Part shown: one piece after another, positions 1 to 7,371 of the stretch
How positions within the stretch are numbered: the stretch's first letter is position 1
Layout of the letters: each line of letters opens with the position of its first letter
NCBI RefSeq assembly: GCF_900177375.1
Contig: NZ_FWZU01000004.1
Coordinates: forward strand, 310,001-374,000
Length of the DNA: 64,000 nt
Direction: 5' to 3'
Source: Desulfovibrio gilichinskyi
GTDB taxonomy: Bacteria; Desulfobacterota; Desulfovibrionia; Desulfovibrionales; Desulfovibrionaceae
Translations under genes and position numbers: made by a program
Notes under the pieces: model-generated
Database searches by the model: none
The model's input: only the letters and a program-made list of their open reading frames with translations
Told to the model about the DNA's origin: nothing

Positions 1-372
1 AGTAGGAGTGTGACTGTCTGAACCGATCAGAGTTGCGCCAGGTTTGGCGAAGTTCTCAAGGTGCAGTTGATGGCATATGCCTGTTCCTGCAGGAGAGAAA
101 ACAACGCCATGTTTAGCTGCTACAGTTCTGAGGTACTGATGGTCATCAGGATTACGGAATCCCATCTGTAATGTATTGTGGTCAACATAACTTACAGAAA
201 GGTCCGTTTGAACTTTATCAATACCCATGGCTTCAAATTGCAGATAGGCCATAGTACCAGTGGCATCTTGAGTTAATGTCTGGTCAATTTTAAGCCCGAT
301 TTCAGAGCCCGGTTCCATTTTGCCGCTTACTAAATGGCTGGAAATAATTTTCTCAGTAATATTAAAACCCAT
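1..372 (-). CDS. acn: Aconitate hydratase, N-terminal part (runs off the window)
   Basis: The first ~124 codons of an aconitase-family enzyme, which interconverts citrate and isocitrate using a [4Fe-4S] cluster in the cytoplasm. The reading frame opens with MGFNITEKI and carries YVDHN, GTGICHQ and GSDSHTPT, typical of the N-terminal substrate and cluster region of aconitase/homoaconitase proteins. The start at 372 is supported by GGAGGC a few bases upstream (forward 376-381). The rest of the gene, including the cluster cysteines, lies beyond base 1. Homoaconitase or isopropylmalate isomerase large subunit are related alternatives, but the motif spacing and the small protein upstream do not suggest leucine or lysine synthesis. 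Confidence 0.85.
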   Translation of the reverse strand, partial: MGFNITEKIISSHLVSGKMEPGSEIGLKIDQTLTQDATGTMAYLQFEAMGIDKVQTDLSVSYVDHNTLQMGFRNPDDHQYLRTVAAKHGVVFSPAGTGICHQLHLENFAKPGATLIGSDSHTPT

Positions 373-436
373 GATGCCTCCAAAGTAGCTGATACTCTAT
401 TGCAATTTAAAGATAAATAAGACTGTCCGATATGAT

Positions 437-706
437 TTAGGATTCTAATTCGGTTGTGCCGAGTTTTATCCGATTAATTTTATTTCGACGAGAGGTGATT
501 TCAACTTCCAGACGAAGTTTATCTCTCTGACTTTCAAAGATTTCTTGAGCAAAATAAATTCCTTTAGCAGGATCTTCGCCCTTGAGAAGTTCCTGAATTC
601 TATCTTTGCAAGCTTCAAGTTCTTTTTTAAAGGACTCAATAGCCTCTTCGATTTCAGGAATACTAATCAATTTTGATTCTTCTTCTGTTTGATTTTGCGT
701 CATCAT
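437..706 (-). CDS. Small charged helical protein, function unknown
   Basis: An 89-residue protein with no recognised domain, rich in Glu, Lys and Ile and predicted largely helical or coiled-coil (for example the stretch IEEAIESFKKELEACKDRI). The start overlaps the 3' end of the upstream chorismate-mutase/EPSPS-like gene by about 44 bases, and the ribosome-binding site is weak, which suggests translational coupling. The aconitase gene begins 64 bases downstream on the same strand. Codon use resembles the neighbours, so it looks like a real gene, but nothing in the sequence shows what it does. Confidence 0.65.
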   Translation of the reverse strand: MMTQNQTEEESKLISIPEIEEAIESFKKELEACKDRIQELLKGEDPAKGIYFAQEIFESQRDKLRLEVEITSRRNKINRIKLGTTELES

Positions 707-2315
707 TGCGATCTTTAACCTCAGGGTCTTTCAGCCCGTCTATTTCCGGGAGACTGTTGTACAGAGTCCAGTAACGAGGCCATAATTCGGTGATGTCGCC
801 CGGGTTCAGCAGGGAAAGTCCGGGACGAATCCAAGCCATCAGTCCAAGTGCTATTCCGAAATAAGGAGTCGGTGCATTCCATGCATCTTCCCACTGTAAT
901 CTGCCGGGGGTTATTTGAACTCCGTTTTCAGTGCGGGCGTATTGGAGTCCCAACCGTTCGAGCAGCTCAATTCCCTGTTCAAATAAGGCGGTATCGTTAA
1001 TTCCCTGAAGCGAACATTCTGTTCCGGAGTTTACAGCCAGTGCAATTCCGATTGGGAAAAGTTTTGAAGCCTGTCCGAAGTCAATATTGACTGACTGTGG
1101 TTGATCACCCTTGGTCGAACTGATTTCTGTGTCGGAAACTTTCACAACCAAACCGCCTAAAGTAAGAGCCTTAAGAGCATCTTTTGCTTTAGGGGAAGTC
1201 TTCGGCCATGTTCCTTTGATTGTTACATTTCCGCCTGCGAAAGCAGGGATTGAAAGTAGAGCTGCACTCAGTTCCGGGTCCAAAGCAATGCTTGGCTGTT
1301 CTGGGAATGAAAATGTCTTGGTCGGATGAACAGTACATGATGTATCAGTCAGATCCGCTTTGATTCCGCAAGCGTTCAGAACATCAACCGCATCGCGAAT
1401 TTCTGAAATTCCAGACCAGTCTTTTTCAAAGTTAAGTGTCAGTCCTTTAGGGTATGTCCAAGCTGCAAGGGTTAGTGCCGCTGCAAATTTAGGAGGAGTA
1501 TCCTCGGTAACTGTGAGAGAAGATACCAAGTTTCCGCCGCATTCAAGTCTGGCCGGCAATCCGTGACTCTGAAGATCAAGAGTATTGAGGCGGGCACCAA
1601 GAGGAGCCAGCAACGCGGTCAATGGTCTTGAGTCGTACTGCTTGAGAATTGTTCCACCAGCTATTTTGAACTTGCCCGGAGATTTCAGCCCGAATGCAAG
1701 TACTAAAAACATGGTCATTTCATCATCACCGGCAAAAACCAGTTTATCCTCAAAGGATACACCGTCTTCGGAAGCGCGTGATTCAATGGTGTCATTTTCC
1801 CATGATATATGCGCACCAGCCTGATTGAAAGCTTTTGCCAGCTCTGTCAGTTGATCATTAACAGATAGAGGGGACATTTTAGCATCGGCGGAGCACATTG
1901 CTGCAAGAGCAATCCATAGCTGAGACTGGAAAAGTGAACATGGTCCGTCAATAACAACCTTTACAGGTCTTCTCGGTGGTGAAAGTGCGTAAGAAGGCAG
2001 ATTGCGGTTTTCAGGTTTGGCAACGCACGTATATGCAAGAGCATTGAGCTGTTCAAAAACTCTGCGGGCAGCTTTGATATTAAATTTTTTATCTGTAGCT
2101 TCTGTGGTCCATGTTTCAAAGATACGTCTTTCCATGTCCGGGTCGCCAAGAGGTAAACCTTTCAATCTTCTTTTAGCTGCAGCTTTACCCATAAGGTTAT
2201 TTCTGCGTGAAATCAGTGAAATTAGGCGTTCGTCCAGATCTTTAATTTCTTGAAGCAGGGAAGGTCTGCGCGGTGAGTCGTCACCTTGGCTATCGAATTT
2301 TTTGTAATTGGGCAT
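663..2315 (-). CDS. aroA: Chorismate mutase-like domain fused to a divergent EPSP synthase-like domain
   Basis: A 550-residue protein. Residues ~18-95 resemble an AroQ-type chorismate mutase helix bundle (LLQEIKDLDERLISLISRR, then DPDMERRIFETW). The rest has the length and repeated beta-alpha pattern of 3-phosphoshikimate 1-carboxyvinyltransferase, the penultimate shikimate-pathway enzyme. Desulfovibrio species are known to carry such a protein as their only annotated AroA. The usual EPSPS signatures are hard to find: there is no clear KSxxxR near the start of the domain, no NxGT(A/T)xR, no SSQ and no KETDR. A degenerate YDSRPLTALLAP may correspond to the SLxxRPM region. The start is supported by AGGAA upstream. 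The symbol reflects likely orthology; the catalytic role is an inference. Confidence 0.7.
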   Translation of the reverse strand: MPNYKKFDSQGDDSPRRPSLLQEIKDLDERLISLISRRNNLMGKAAAKRRLKGLPLGDPDMERRIFETWTTEATDKKFNIKAARRVFEQLNALAYTCVAKPENRNLPSYALSPPRRPVKVVIDGPCSLFQSQLWIALAAMCSADAKMSPLSVNDQLTELAKAFNQAGAHISWENDTIESRASEDGVSFEDKLVFAGDDEMTMFLVLAFGLKSPGKFKIAGGTILKQYDSRPLTALLAPLGARLNTLDLQSHGLPARLECGGNLVSSLTVTEDTPPKFAAALTLAAWTYPKGLTLNFEKDWSGISEIRDAVDVLNACGIKADLTDTSCTVHPTKTFSFPEQPSIALDPELSAALLSIPAFAGGNVTIKGTWPKTSPKAKDALKALTLGGLVVKVSDTEISSTKGDQPQSVNIDFGQASKLFPIGIALAVNSGTECSLQGINDTALFEQGIELLERLGLQYARTENGVQITPGRLQWEDAWNAPTPYFGIALGLMAWIRPGLSLLNPGDITELWPRYWTLYNSLPEIDGLKDPEVKDRNDDAKSNRRRIKID

Positions 2316-2430
2316 TTTTTGTTCCTGATGTGTGATATAGGGAAGAACGCCTTTCTAGCCTGAAATCCGCCGATGAGCAAGCCCCAAAGGGGGGACAATA
2401 TATACTGATTATATCCAGTTGTAAAAAACT

Positions 2431-2465
2431 AAAAAAAAGGGAGGAAGCGGTGACCGCCTCCTCCC
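2431..2465 (-). terminator. Rho-independent terminator of sat
   Basis: On the minus strand a 12-13 bp GC-rich hairpin (GGGAGGAGGCGGT paired with a near-perfect partner) lies about 30 bases after the sat stop codon and is followed by eight U residues (forward A-tract 2431-2438). Confidence 0.9.
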
Positions 2466-2494
2466 TATAAAAGCAAGTAGTGGTACTACTTTAA

Positions 2495-3772
2495 TTACAT
2501 TGCGTCGCCGGAAGCTGCGCCCTGCATTTTGACTTCAACCTTTTCGGTGAGGCCTTCATAGTAAGCACGGAGAATGACGAGAACTTCTTCACGACCGAAA
2601 TGGTCAGCGACTTCAGCACCGTCAGAAAGAGCTTTACGGAGTTTAGTTCCGGAAAGGATAACGCGATCTTCTTTAGTATGAGGACAAGTACGCAGAGATG
2701 CCATACCGTCACATTTGTAGCAGTAGAAGGTCCAGTCAATTTTCATTGGCTGACAAAGAAGAGCTTTACCTGGTTCTGGACAAGCTTCTTTAGCGTAAGG
2801 AATTTTGTCGAAGATTTCCTGAGCTTCAAATAAGCCGTAGAAGTCACCAACACCAGCGTGGTCACGACCGATCAACATTCTGTTAACACCGTAGTTCTGA
2901 CGGAAAGTTGCGTGGAGCAGACCTTCACGAGGACCGGCATAACGCATATCAAGAGGGTAACCAGCTTGAATTACGTTGTCTTTAACAAAGTATTTTTCAA
3001 CGAGAGTATCGATAGCTTTAACACGAACGTCAGCAGGAATATCTCCTGGTTTCAGGTTACCGATCAAAGAGTGGATCAAGCAACCGTCGCAGACTTCAAT
3101 AGAAATCTTAGCGAGGAATTCGTGTGAACGATGCATTGGGTTACGAAGCTGAAGTGCGGAAACAGTGGACCAGCCTTTTTCTTCAAAAGCAGCACGAGTT
3201 TCAGCAGGACGGAGGTAAACACCTTTGTACTGTACAGGATATTCGCCTTCGGAAAGAACTTTAACAGGACCAGCAATGTTGAATTTCTTCTGAGCCATAA
3301 CCATCTTAACACCAGGATGGTCTTCAAGAGCGATTTTCCAGAAAACGTCATCAGCAGATTCTTCGCCTTCACCTTTGAATACTTTTTCGCATTCCCATTT
3401 CTTATCTTCTTCAGTCATTTCATAGACTTCTTCGATTTTCATGGTAGCGTATACTTCGCCTTTACGGACGAGAGCAATTTCTTCGCCGACTTTAACGTTT
3501 TCGTCTACATCAAGTGTTACTGGAACTGGCCAGAATGTACCGTCTGCCATCAGAAAATTTTCACAAACGCCTTTCCAGTCAGCTTTTTTCATAAAGCCGT
3601 TAAGCGGGCTGAAACCACCACAACCCATCATGATAAGGTCACCCTTAGCACGTCCGGAAATTTCGATCTGTTTAAGACCAGCAGCTTTTTTCTGTTCTGC
3701 TGCGAGTTCTGCGCCTTCGAGAAGGCAGCATACGAGGCCTTTTCCACCGTGAGGGGCTACGAGCTTAGACAT
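2495..3772 (-). CDS. sat: Sulfate adenylyltransferase (ATP sulfurylase), dissimilatory
   Basis: A 425-residue homo-oligomeric ATP sulfurylase that activates sulfate with ATP to adenosine 5'-phosphosulfate plus pyrophosphate, the first step of dissimilatory sulfate reduction in the cytoplasm. The catalytic motif [11 protein letters not shown] (the QxRNPxHxxHE signature) and [12 protein letters not shown] are present. A C-terminal [15 protein letters not shown] segment looks like a metal-binding site, as in other Desulfovibrio enzymes. An in-frame ATG lies 33 bases further upstream, but AAGGAG seven bases before 3772 and the [10 protein letters not shown] start fit this start better. It is divergent from aprBA-qmo, supplying their substrate. 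Its upstream region has a Rex-like site (see 3987-4015). Confidence 0.97.
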   Translation of the reverse strand: MSKLVAPHGGKGLVCCLLEGAELAAEQKKAAGLKQIEISGRAKGDLIMMGCGGFSPLNGFMKKADWKGVCENFLMADGTFWPVPVTLDVDENVKVGEEIALVRKGEVYATMKIEEVYEMTEEDKKWECEKVFKGEGEESADDVFWKIALEDHPGVKMVMAQKKFNIAGPVKVLSEGEYPVQYKGVYLRPAETRAAFEEKGWSTVSALQLRNPMHRSHEFLAKISIEVCDGCLIHSLIGNLKPGDIPADVRVKAIDTLVEKYFVKDNVIQAGYPLDMRYAGPREGLLHATFRQNYGVNRMLIGRDHAGVGDFYGLFEAQEIFDKIPYAKEACPEPGKALLCQPMKIDWTFYCYKCDGMASLRTCPHTKEDRVILSGTKLRKALSDGAEVADHFGREEVLVILRAYYEGLTEKVEVKMQGAASGDAM

Positions 3773-3986
3773 GTGTGTCTCCTTACTTGTAATTATTTTC
3801 AACACCTGGGCCTGTCCGCGGAACCGCGAGGAATATATCTCTGCCCCATATTTATTAGGGCTTGCTCTTCATATTATATAGAAGGCATGGTCCGCAGAAC
3901 GAAATTTTACAACAAAGTATTATAAGAAAGCTTACTTCGAAGCAAAGATGCCTCGTTATTTGCTTATTCATAATTCCTAAATGGAC

Positions 3987-4015
3987 TTATGAATCCTTTG
4001 TGAAAGAAATGTCAA
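3987..4015 (-). promoter_or_regulatory. Probable sat promoter with Rex-like operator
   Basis: The forward sequence at 3998-4015 reads TTGTGAAAGAAATGTCAA, an imperfect inverted repeat close to the Rex-type pattern TTGTGAA-N4-TTCACAA. On the minus strand its far half forms a perfect TTGACA -35 (4015-4010), with a poor -10 candidate about 17 bases on (near 3992-3987). Rex is known to repress sat in Desulfovibrio vulgaris in response to NADH. Here the operator would overlap the -35 element. The match is imperfect and the -10 is weak, so this is an inference. Confidence 0.4.
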
Positions 4016-4346
4016 GGGTAAAATGGAAAGAGGACTGATTTTTTCAGTAATAGGAGTCTTCAAGATAAGAGCAAAAGTAATTAAGGTGTATTAACTTGAG
4101 CAGTTATAGTAATATAAAGTGCATTTTAACCCAATGTGAAAATCATAACTCTATTCTTTCATGTTGTGAAGATTTAAAATTAAAAAGCTTGATTATTATT
4201 CAGACTTTAAAATAATAATCAAAAGTCACAAAAACGGCACTTTGTTTAGCTTTTATAAAGACTATTTTAAAATATAGTCTAGATAAGTTCTAGCAAAAAT
4301 AAAAAGAATAATTCGTAATTACATACTGTTATATAAAAAAATAAAT

Positions 4347-4526
4347 ATGTTCAACAAACTTAAAAAAAGGCTTGCATTAAAAGGTGGGAATGAACTAAAA
4401 GCTCATGAAGATGGAAAATTCAAAGACGCCGTTAAGGCTTTTTATGGTTTTGCGTCCCCAGCTGCTCTAGCTAGATATTGTGTTTTTTCACAAATACAAC
4501 GGTTCGTTGAAAAGAGCTTGTTCTAA
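4347..4526 (+). CDS. Doubtful 59-residue frame in the sat-aprB spacer
   Basis: An open frame from ATG at 4347 to TAA at 4524-4526, beginning MFNKLKKRLALKGG and containing AHEDGKFKDAVKAF, which looks like one helix-turn-helix unit of a TPR repeat. There is no ribosome-binding site (the upstream bases are only A and T), and the aprB promoter follows immediately. It may be a decayed fragment of a larger TPR protein rather than an expressed gene. Confidence 0.25.
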   Translation: MFNKLKKRLALKGGNELKAHEDGKFKDAVKAFYGFASPAALARYCVFSQIQRFVEKSLF

Positions 4527-4540
4527 ATTTCACTTTCGTC

Positions 4541-4578
4541 TTGACACCTTTTGTCGGGCTTGGTAGTCAATTGACCAC
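4541..4578 (+). promoter_or_regulatory. Probable promoter and palindromic operator of aprBA-qmo
   Basis: TTGACA at 4541-4546 and a weak -10 (TAGTCA, 4564-4569) are 17 bases apart, about 90 bases before aprB. The -10 overlaps a perfect 10-base palindrome GTCAATTGAC (4566-4575), which extends imperfectly to GT...AC on both sides. A dyad over the -10 suggests repression by a dimeric regulator. I cannot name the regulator from the sequence. Confidence 0.45.
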
Positions 4579-4661
4579 AGGCCTTGAATTTAAAGGCAAG
4601 AATATAAATGGTTAAGGATGTTGTCGGTGATTGATAACTTTAACTTTTAGGAGGACTAGGT

Positions 4662-5147
4662 ATGCCGACCTTTGTCAATCCAGAAAAGTGTGATGGCTGC
4701 AAGGGTGGAGAAAAAACCGCCTGTATGTACATCTGCCCTAATGATCTCATGATATTGGACCCCGAAGAAATGCGGGCTTACAACCAGGAACCAGAAGCAT
4801 GTTGGGAGTGTTACTCCTGCGTGAAAATTTGTCCTCAGGGCGCTATCGAAGCTCGTCCTTATGGCGACTTCGCTCCTATGGGCGGAACTTCTATCCCCAT
4901 GCGCTCTGCTGAAGACATCATGTGGACTGTTAAATTCCGTAACGGAAATGTTAAGCGTTTCAAGTTTCCTATCCGTACTACTCCTGAAGGTTCAATCAAA
5001 CCTTACGCAGGTAAGCCTGAACCATCTGATCTGGATAACGAACTTCTCTTTACCGAAACTGAACTTGCTAAACCGCAGGTTGTTTCCGGAACTAAGACTG
5101 AAGTTGGCGATGCAGGTAAGACTTTAGTAATAAAGGATCTGCTTTAA
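4662..5147 (+). CDS. aprB: Adenylylsulfate reductase, beta (iron-sulfur) subunit
   Basis: A 161-residue ferredoxin-like subunit that carries two [4Fe-4S] clusters and delivers electrons to the FAD of AprA for reduction of APS to sulfite and AMP. Cluster cysteines are visible in CDGCKGGEKTACMYICP (residues ~10-26) and CWECYSCVKICP (~46-57). The longer first spacing (CxxCx8CxxxC) is characteristic of AprB and tunes cluster potential. The C-terminal ~50 residues form the tail that wraps around AprA in known structures. A strong AGGAGG precedes the ATG. It is first in the aprBA-qmoABCD cluster, 68 bases ahead of aprA. It is soluble and cytoplasmic, and docks to Qmo. Confidence 0.97.
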   Translation: MPTFVNPEKCDGCKGGEKTACMYICPNDLMILDPEEMRAYNQEPEACWECYSCVKICPQGAIEARPYGDFAPMGGTSIPMRSAEDIMWTVKFRNGNVKRFKFPIRTTPEGSIKPYAGKPEPSDLDNELLFTETELAKPQVVSGTKTEVGDAGKTLVIKDLL

Positions 5148-5215
5148 TCATTAATTTGTTGTTATCAACATTTTTGATTAAATCTAAGAAATTTGTAACA
5201 TACTAAGGAGGACAC

Positions 5216-7207
5216 ATGCCTCTGCTCCCTACTAAAGAAGCTGCAAAGGGCGTTGCACTTGCAGAACCAGAACTTATAGAAAAAGACGTAGATCTTCTTC
5301 TCGTCGGTGGTGGTATGGGTAACTGCGGTGTTGCTTACGAAGCATGCCGTTGGATCGAAAAAGTTGGTGGAAATCTTTCTATCATGCTTCTCGATAAAGC
5401 CGCTATGGAACGTTCCGGTGCTGTTGCACAGGGTCTTTCCGCTATCAACACATATCTTGGTGAAAACAATGCTGACGATTACGTCCGCATGGTTCGTACC
5501 GACCTCATGGGCATCGTCCGTGAAGACCTTATCTTTGACTTAGGTCGTCACGTTGATGATTCCGTCCATCTTTTTGAAGAGTGGGGCCTTCCTTGCTGGA
5601 TCAAAAAAGATGGTAAAAACCTCGACGGTGCTCAGGCAAAGGCTGCTGGCCTCTCCCTGCGTAACGGCGATGCTTGCGTTCGTTCCGGACGTTGGCAGAT
5701 GATGATCAACGGTGAATCCTACAAGTGTATCGTTGCTGAAGCAGCTAAAATGGCTCTCGGCGAAGATAACTATATGGAACGTATCTTCATCGTTAAAATG
5801 CTTCTCGACGCTAAACAGCCAAACCGCATCGCTGGTGCTGTTGGTTTCTCCACTCGTGAAAACAAAGTATACGTATTCAAATGCAACGCAGCTGTAGTAG
5901 CTTGCGGTGGTGCTGTTAACGTATACCGTCCTCGTTCCACTGGTGAAGGTATGGGTCGTGCATGGTATCCAGTATGGAACGCAGGTTCCACATACACCAT
6001 GTGTGCTCAGGTTGGCGCTGAAATGACCATGATGGAAAACCGCTTCGTACCTGCTCGTTTTAAAGACGGTTACGGACCAGTTGGTGCATGGTTCCTGCTT
6101 TTCAAAGCTAAAGCAACTAACTACAAAGGTGAAGACTATTGCGAAACAAACCGCGCAATGCTCAAACCTTATGAAGATCGCGGATACGCTAAAGGACATG
6201 TTATTCCTACTTGTCTGCGTAACCACATGATGCTTCGCGAAATGCGCGAAGGTCGCGGTCCTATCTATATGGATACCGCTACTGCACTTCAGAACACTTT
6301 CAAAGATCTCAGTCCTGCTGAACAGAAACACCTCGAATCTGAAGCATGGGAAGATTTCCTTGACATGTGTGTTGGCCAGGCCAACCTCTGGGCTTCTATG
6401 AATATCGAACCAGAAAAATCCGGTTCCGAAATCATGCCTACTGAACCTTACCTCCTCGGTTCTCATTCCGGTTGCTGCGGTATCTGGGTTTCCGGACCAG
6501 ACGAAGAATGGGTTCCTGAAGAATACAAAGTTAAAGCTGACAACGGTAAAGTATACAACCGTATGACAACTGTTAATGGCCTCTTCACCTGCGCTGACGG
6601 TGTTGGTGCTTCTGGTCATAAGTTCTCATCCGGTTCACATGCTGAAGGCCGTATTGTTGGTAAGCAGATGGTTCGTTGGTGTGTAGATCACAAAGATTTC
6701 AAACCAACTTTGAAAGAAAATATTAAAGACCTCGCTAAAGAATTGTACCAGCCTTGGTATACTTACGAAGCAGGTAAATCCATCTCTACTGACCCAGTGG
6801 TCAACCCTAACTACATCACCCCTAAAAACTTCATGATGCGCCTCGTAAAGTGCACCGATGAATACGGTGGTGGTTGTGGAACCATGTATGTTACTTCCGG
6901 TGCTCTTCTTGACACAGGTTTCAAACTTCTTGGAATGCTTGAAGAAGATAGCTTGAAATTGGCAGCACGTGACCTCCACGAATTGATGCGTTGTTGGGAA
7001 CAGTTCCACAGACTGTGGACTGTACGCCTGCACATGCAGCACATCAGCTTCCGCGAAGAATCCCGTTATCCTGGATTCTACTACCGCGGAGACTTCATGG
7101 GTCTTGACGACTCAAACTGGAAATGCTTCGTAAACTCCAAATACGATGTAGAAAAAGGCGAAACCCTTATTTACAAAAAAGCATACCACCAGATCATTCC
7201 TGTTTAA
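5216..7207 (+). CDS. aprA: Adenylylsulfate reductase, alpha (FAD) subunit
   Basis: A 663-residue flavoprotein of the fumarate reductase/succinate dehydrogenase family that reduces APS to sulfite and AMP. The N-terminal dinucleotide-binding motif is VGGGMGNCG (residues ~30-38). The segment RSGAVAQGLSAINTYLG follows, as in all AprA, with SGCCGIWVSG and GASGHKFSSGSHAEGR further on. Length and motifs match the Desulfovibrio enzyme. AAGGAGG lies just upstream of the start. Codon use is strongly biased (many GGT, CGT, GAA, AAA), as expected for one of the most abundant proteins in the cell. It is followed by two hairpin regions before qmoA. Confidence 0.98.
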   Translation: MPLLPTKEAAKGVALAEPELIEKDVDLLLVGGGMGNCGVAYEACRWIEKVGGNLSIMLLDKAAMERSGAVAQGLSAINTYLGENNADDYVRMVRTDLMGIVREDLIFDLGRHVDDSVHLFEEWGLPCWIKKDGKNLDGAQAKAAGLSLRNGDACVRSGRWQMMINGESYKCIVAEAAKMALGEDNYMERIFIVKMLLDAKQPNRIAGAVGFSTRENKVYVFKCNAAVVACGGAVNVYRPRSTGEGMGRAWYPVWNAGSTYTMCAQVGAEMTMMENRFVPARFKDGYGPVGAWFLLFKAKATNYKGEDYCETNRAMLKPYEDRGYAKGHVIPTCLRNHMMLREMREGRGPIYMDTATALQNTFKDLSPAEQKHLESEAWEDFLDMCVGQANLWASMNIEPEKSGSEIMPTEPYLLGSHSGCCGIWVSGPDEEWVPEEYKVKADNGKVYNRMTTVNGLFTCADGVGASGHKFSSGSHAEGRIVGKQMVRWCVDHKDFKPTLKENIKDLAKELYQPWYTYEAGKSISTDPVVNPNYITPKNFMMRLVKCTDEYGGGCGTMYVTSGALLDTGFKLLGMLEEDSLKLAARDLHELMRCWEQFHRLWTVRLHMQHISFREESRYPGFYYRGDFMGLDDSNWKCFVNSKYDVEKGETLIYKKAYHQIIPV

Positions 7208-7225
7208 TATAGGCATGACACTACG

Positions 7226-7253
7226 CGGCTGCGAGCTTTACGGCTCGCAGCCG
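7226..7253 (+). terminator. Hairpin after aprA (weak terminator or processing site)
   Basis: A perfect 11 bp stem (CGGCTGCGAGC, 7226-7236, with 7243-7253) and a six-base loop lie 19 bases after the aprA stop. It is followed by TTCTCAT rather than a run of T, so complete termination is unlikely. It more probably protects the aprBA 3' end or attenuates read-through into qmo. Confidence 0.65.
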
Positions 7254-7275
7254 TTCTCATCTGGCGGACGCGCTG

Positions 7276-7333
7276 AAATGGTCTGAATCCGAATTGCGAC
7301 CGAAAGCGGTCGGTGTCCGGATTTGGGCCATTT
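7276..7333 (+). promoter_or_regulatory. Three-tier stem-loop ahead of qmoA
   Basis: Nested complementary blocks form one extended stem: AAATGG (7276-7281) with CCATTT (7328-7333), AATCCG (7286-7291) with CGGATT (7318-7323), and CGACCG (7297-7302) closing on loop AAAG with CGGTCG (7307-7312). It ends about 40 bases before the qmoA start, whose AGGAGG is left free. The structure could set the ratio of aprBA to qmo transcript by attenuation or RNase processing. No known riboswitch class is recognised. Confidence 0.55.
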
Positions 7334-7371
7334 TATGGCTAAGGGCCTAAAAGAGTTCAGGAGGATAGAGA

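Larger units (their letters stand above)
3773..4661. other. Long AT-rich divergent spacer between sat and aprB
   Basis: About 890 bases with no clear conserved gene, separating the divergent sat and aprBA-qmo operons. It holds the probable sat promoter (3987-4015), the aprB promoter (4541-4578), one doubtful 59-codon frame (4347-4526) and several AT-rich inverted repeats. One pairs 4191-4200 with 4211-4220 (GATTATTATT arms), and another has 7 bp arms at 4259-4265 and 4274-4280 (AGACTAT). These could be protein-binding sites or remnants of an insertion. I see no tRNA or recognisable riboswitch. Confidence 0.6.

Noticed and set aside
3131-3925. 264-residue open frame antisense to sat
   Set aside because: It mirrors the strongly biased codons of sat on the other strand; the translation is Phe/Ser-rich without domain pattern and lacks an RBS.
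5540-6619. 359-residue open frame antisense to aprA
   Set aside because: A shadow of aprA codon bias, with His/Thr/Ser/Phe-rich translation and no RBS or conserved motif.
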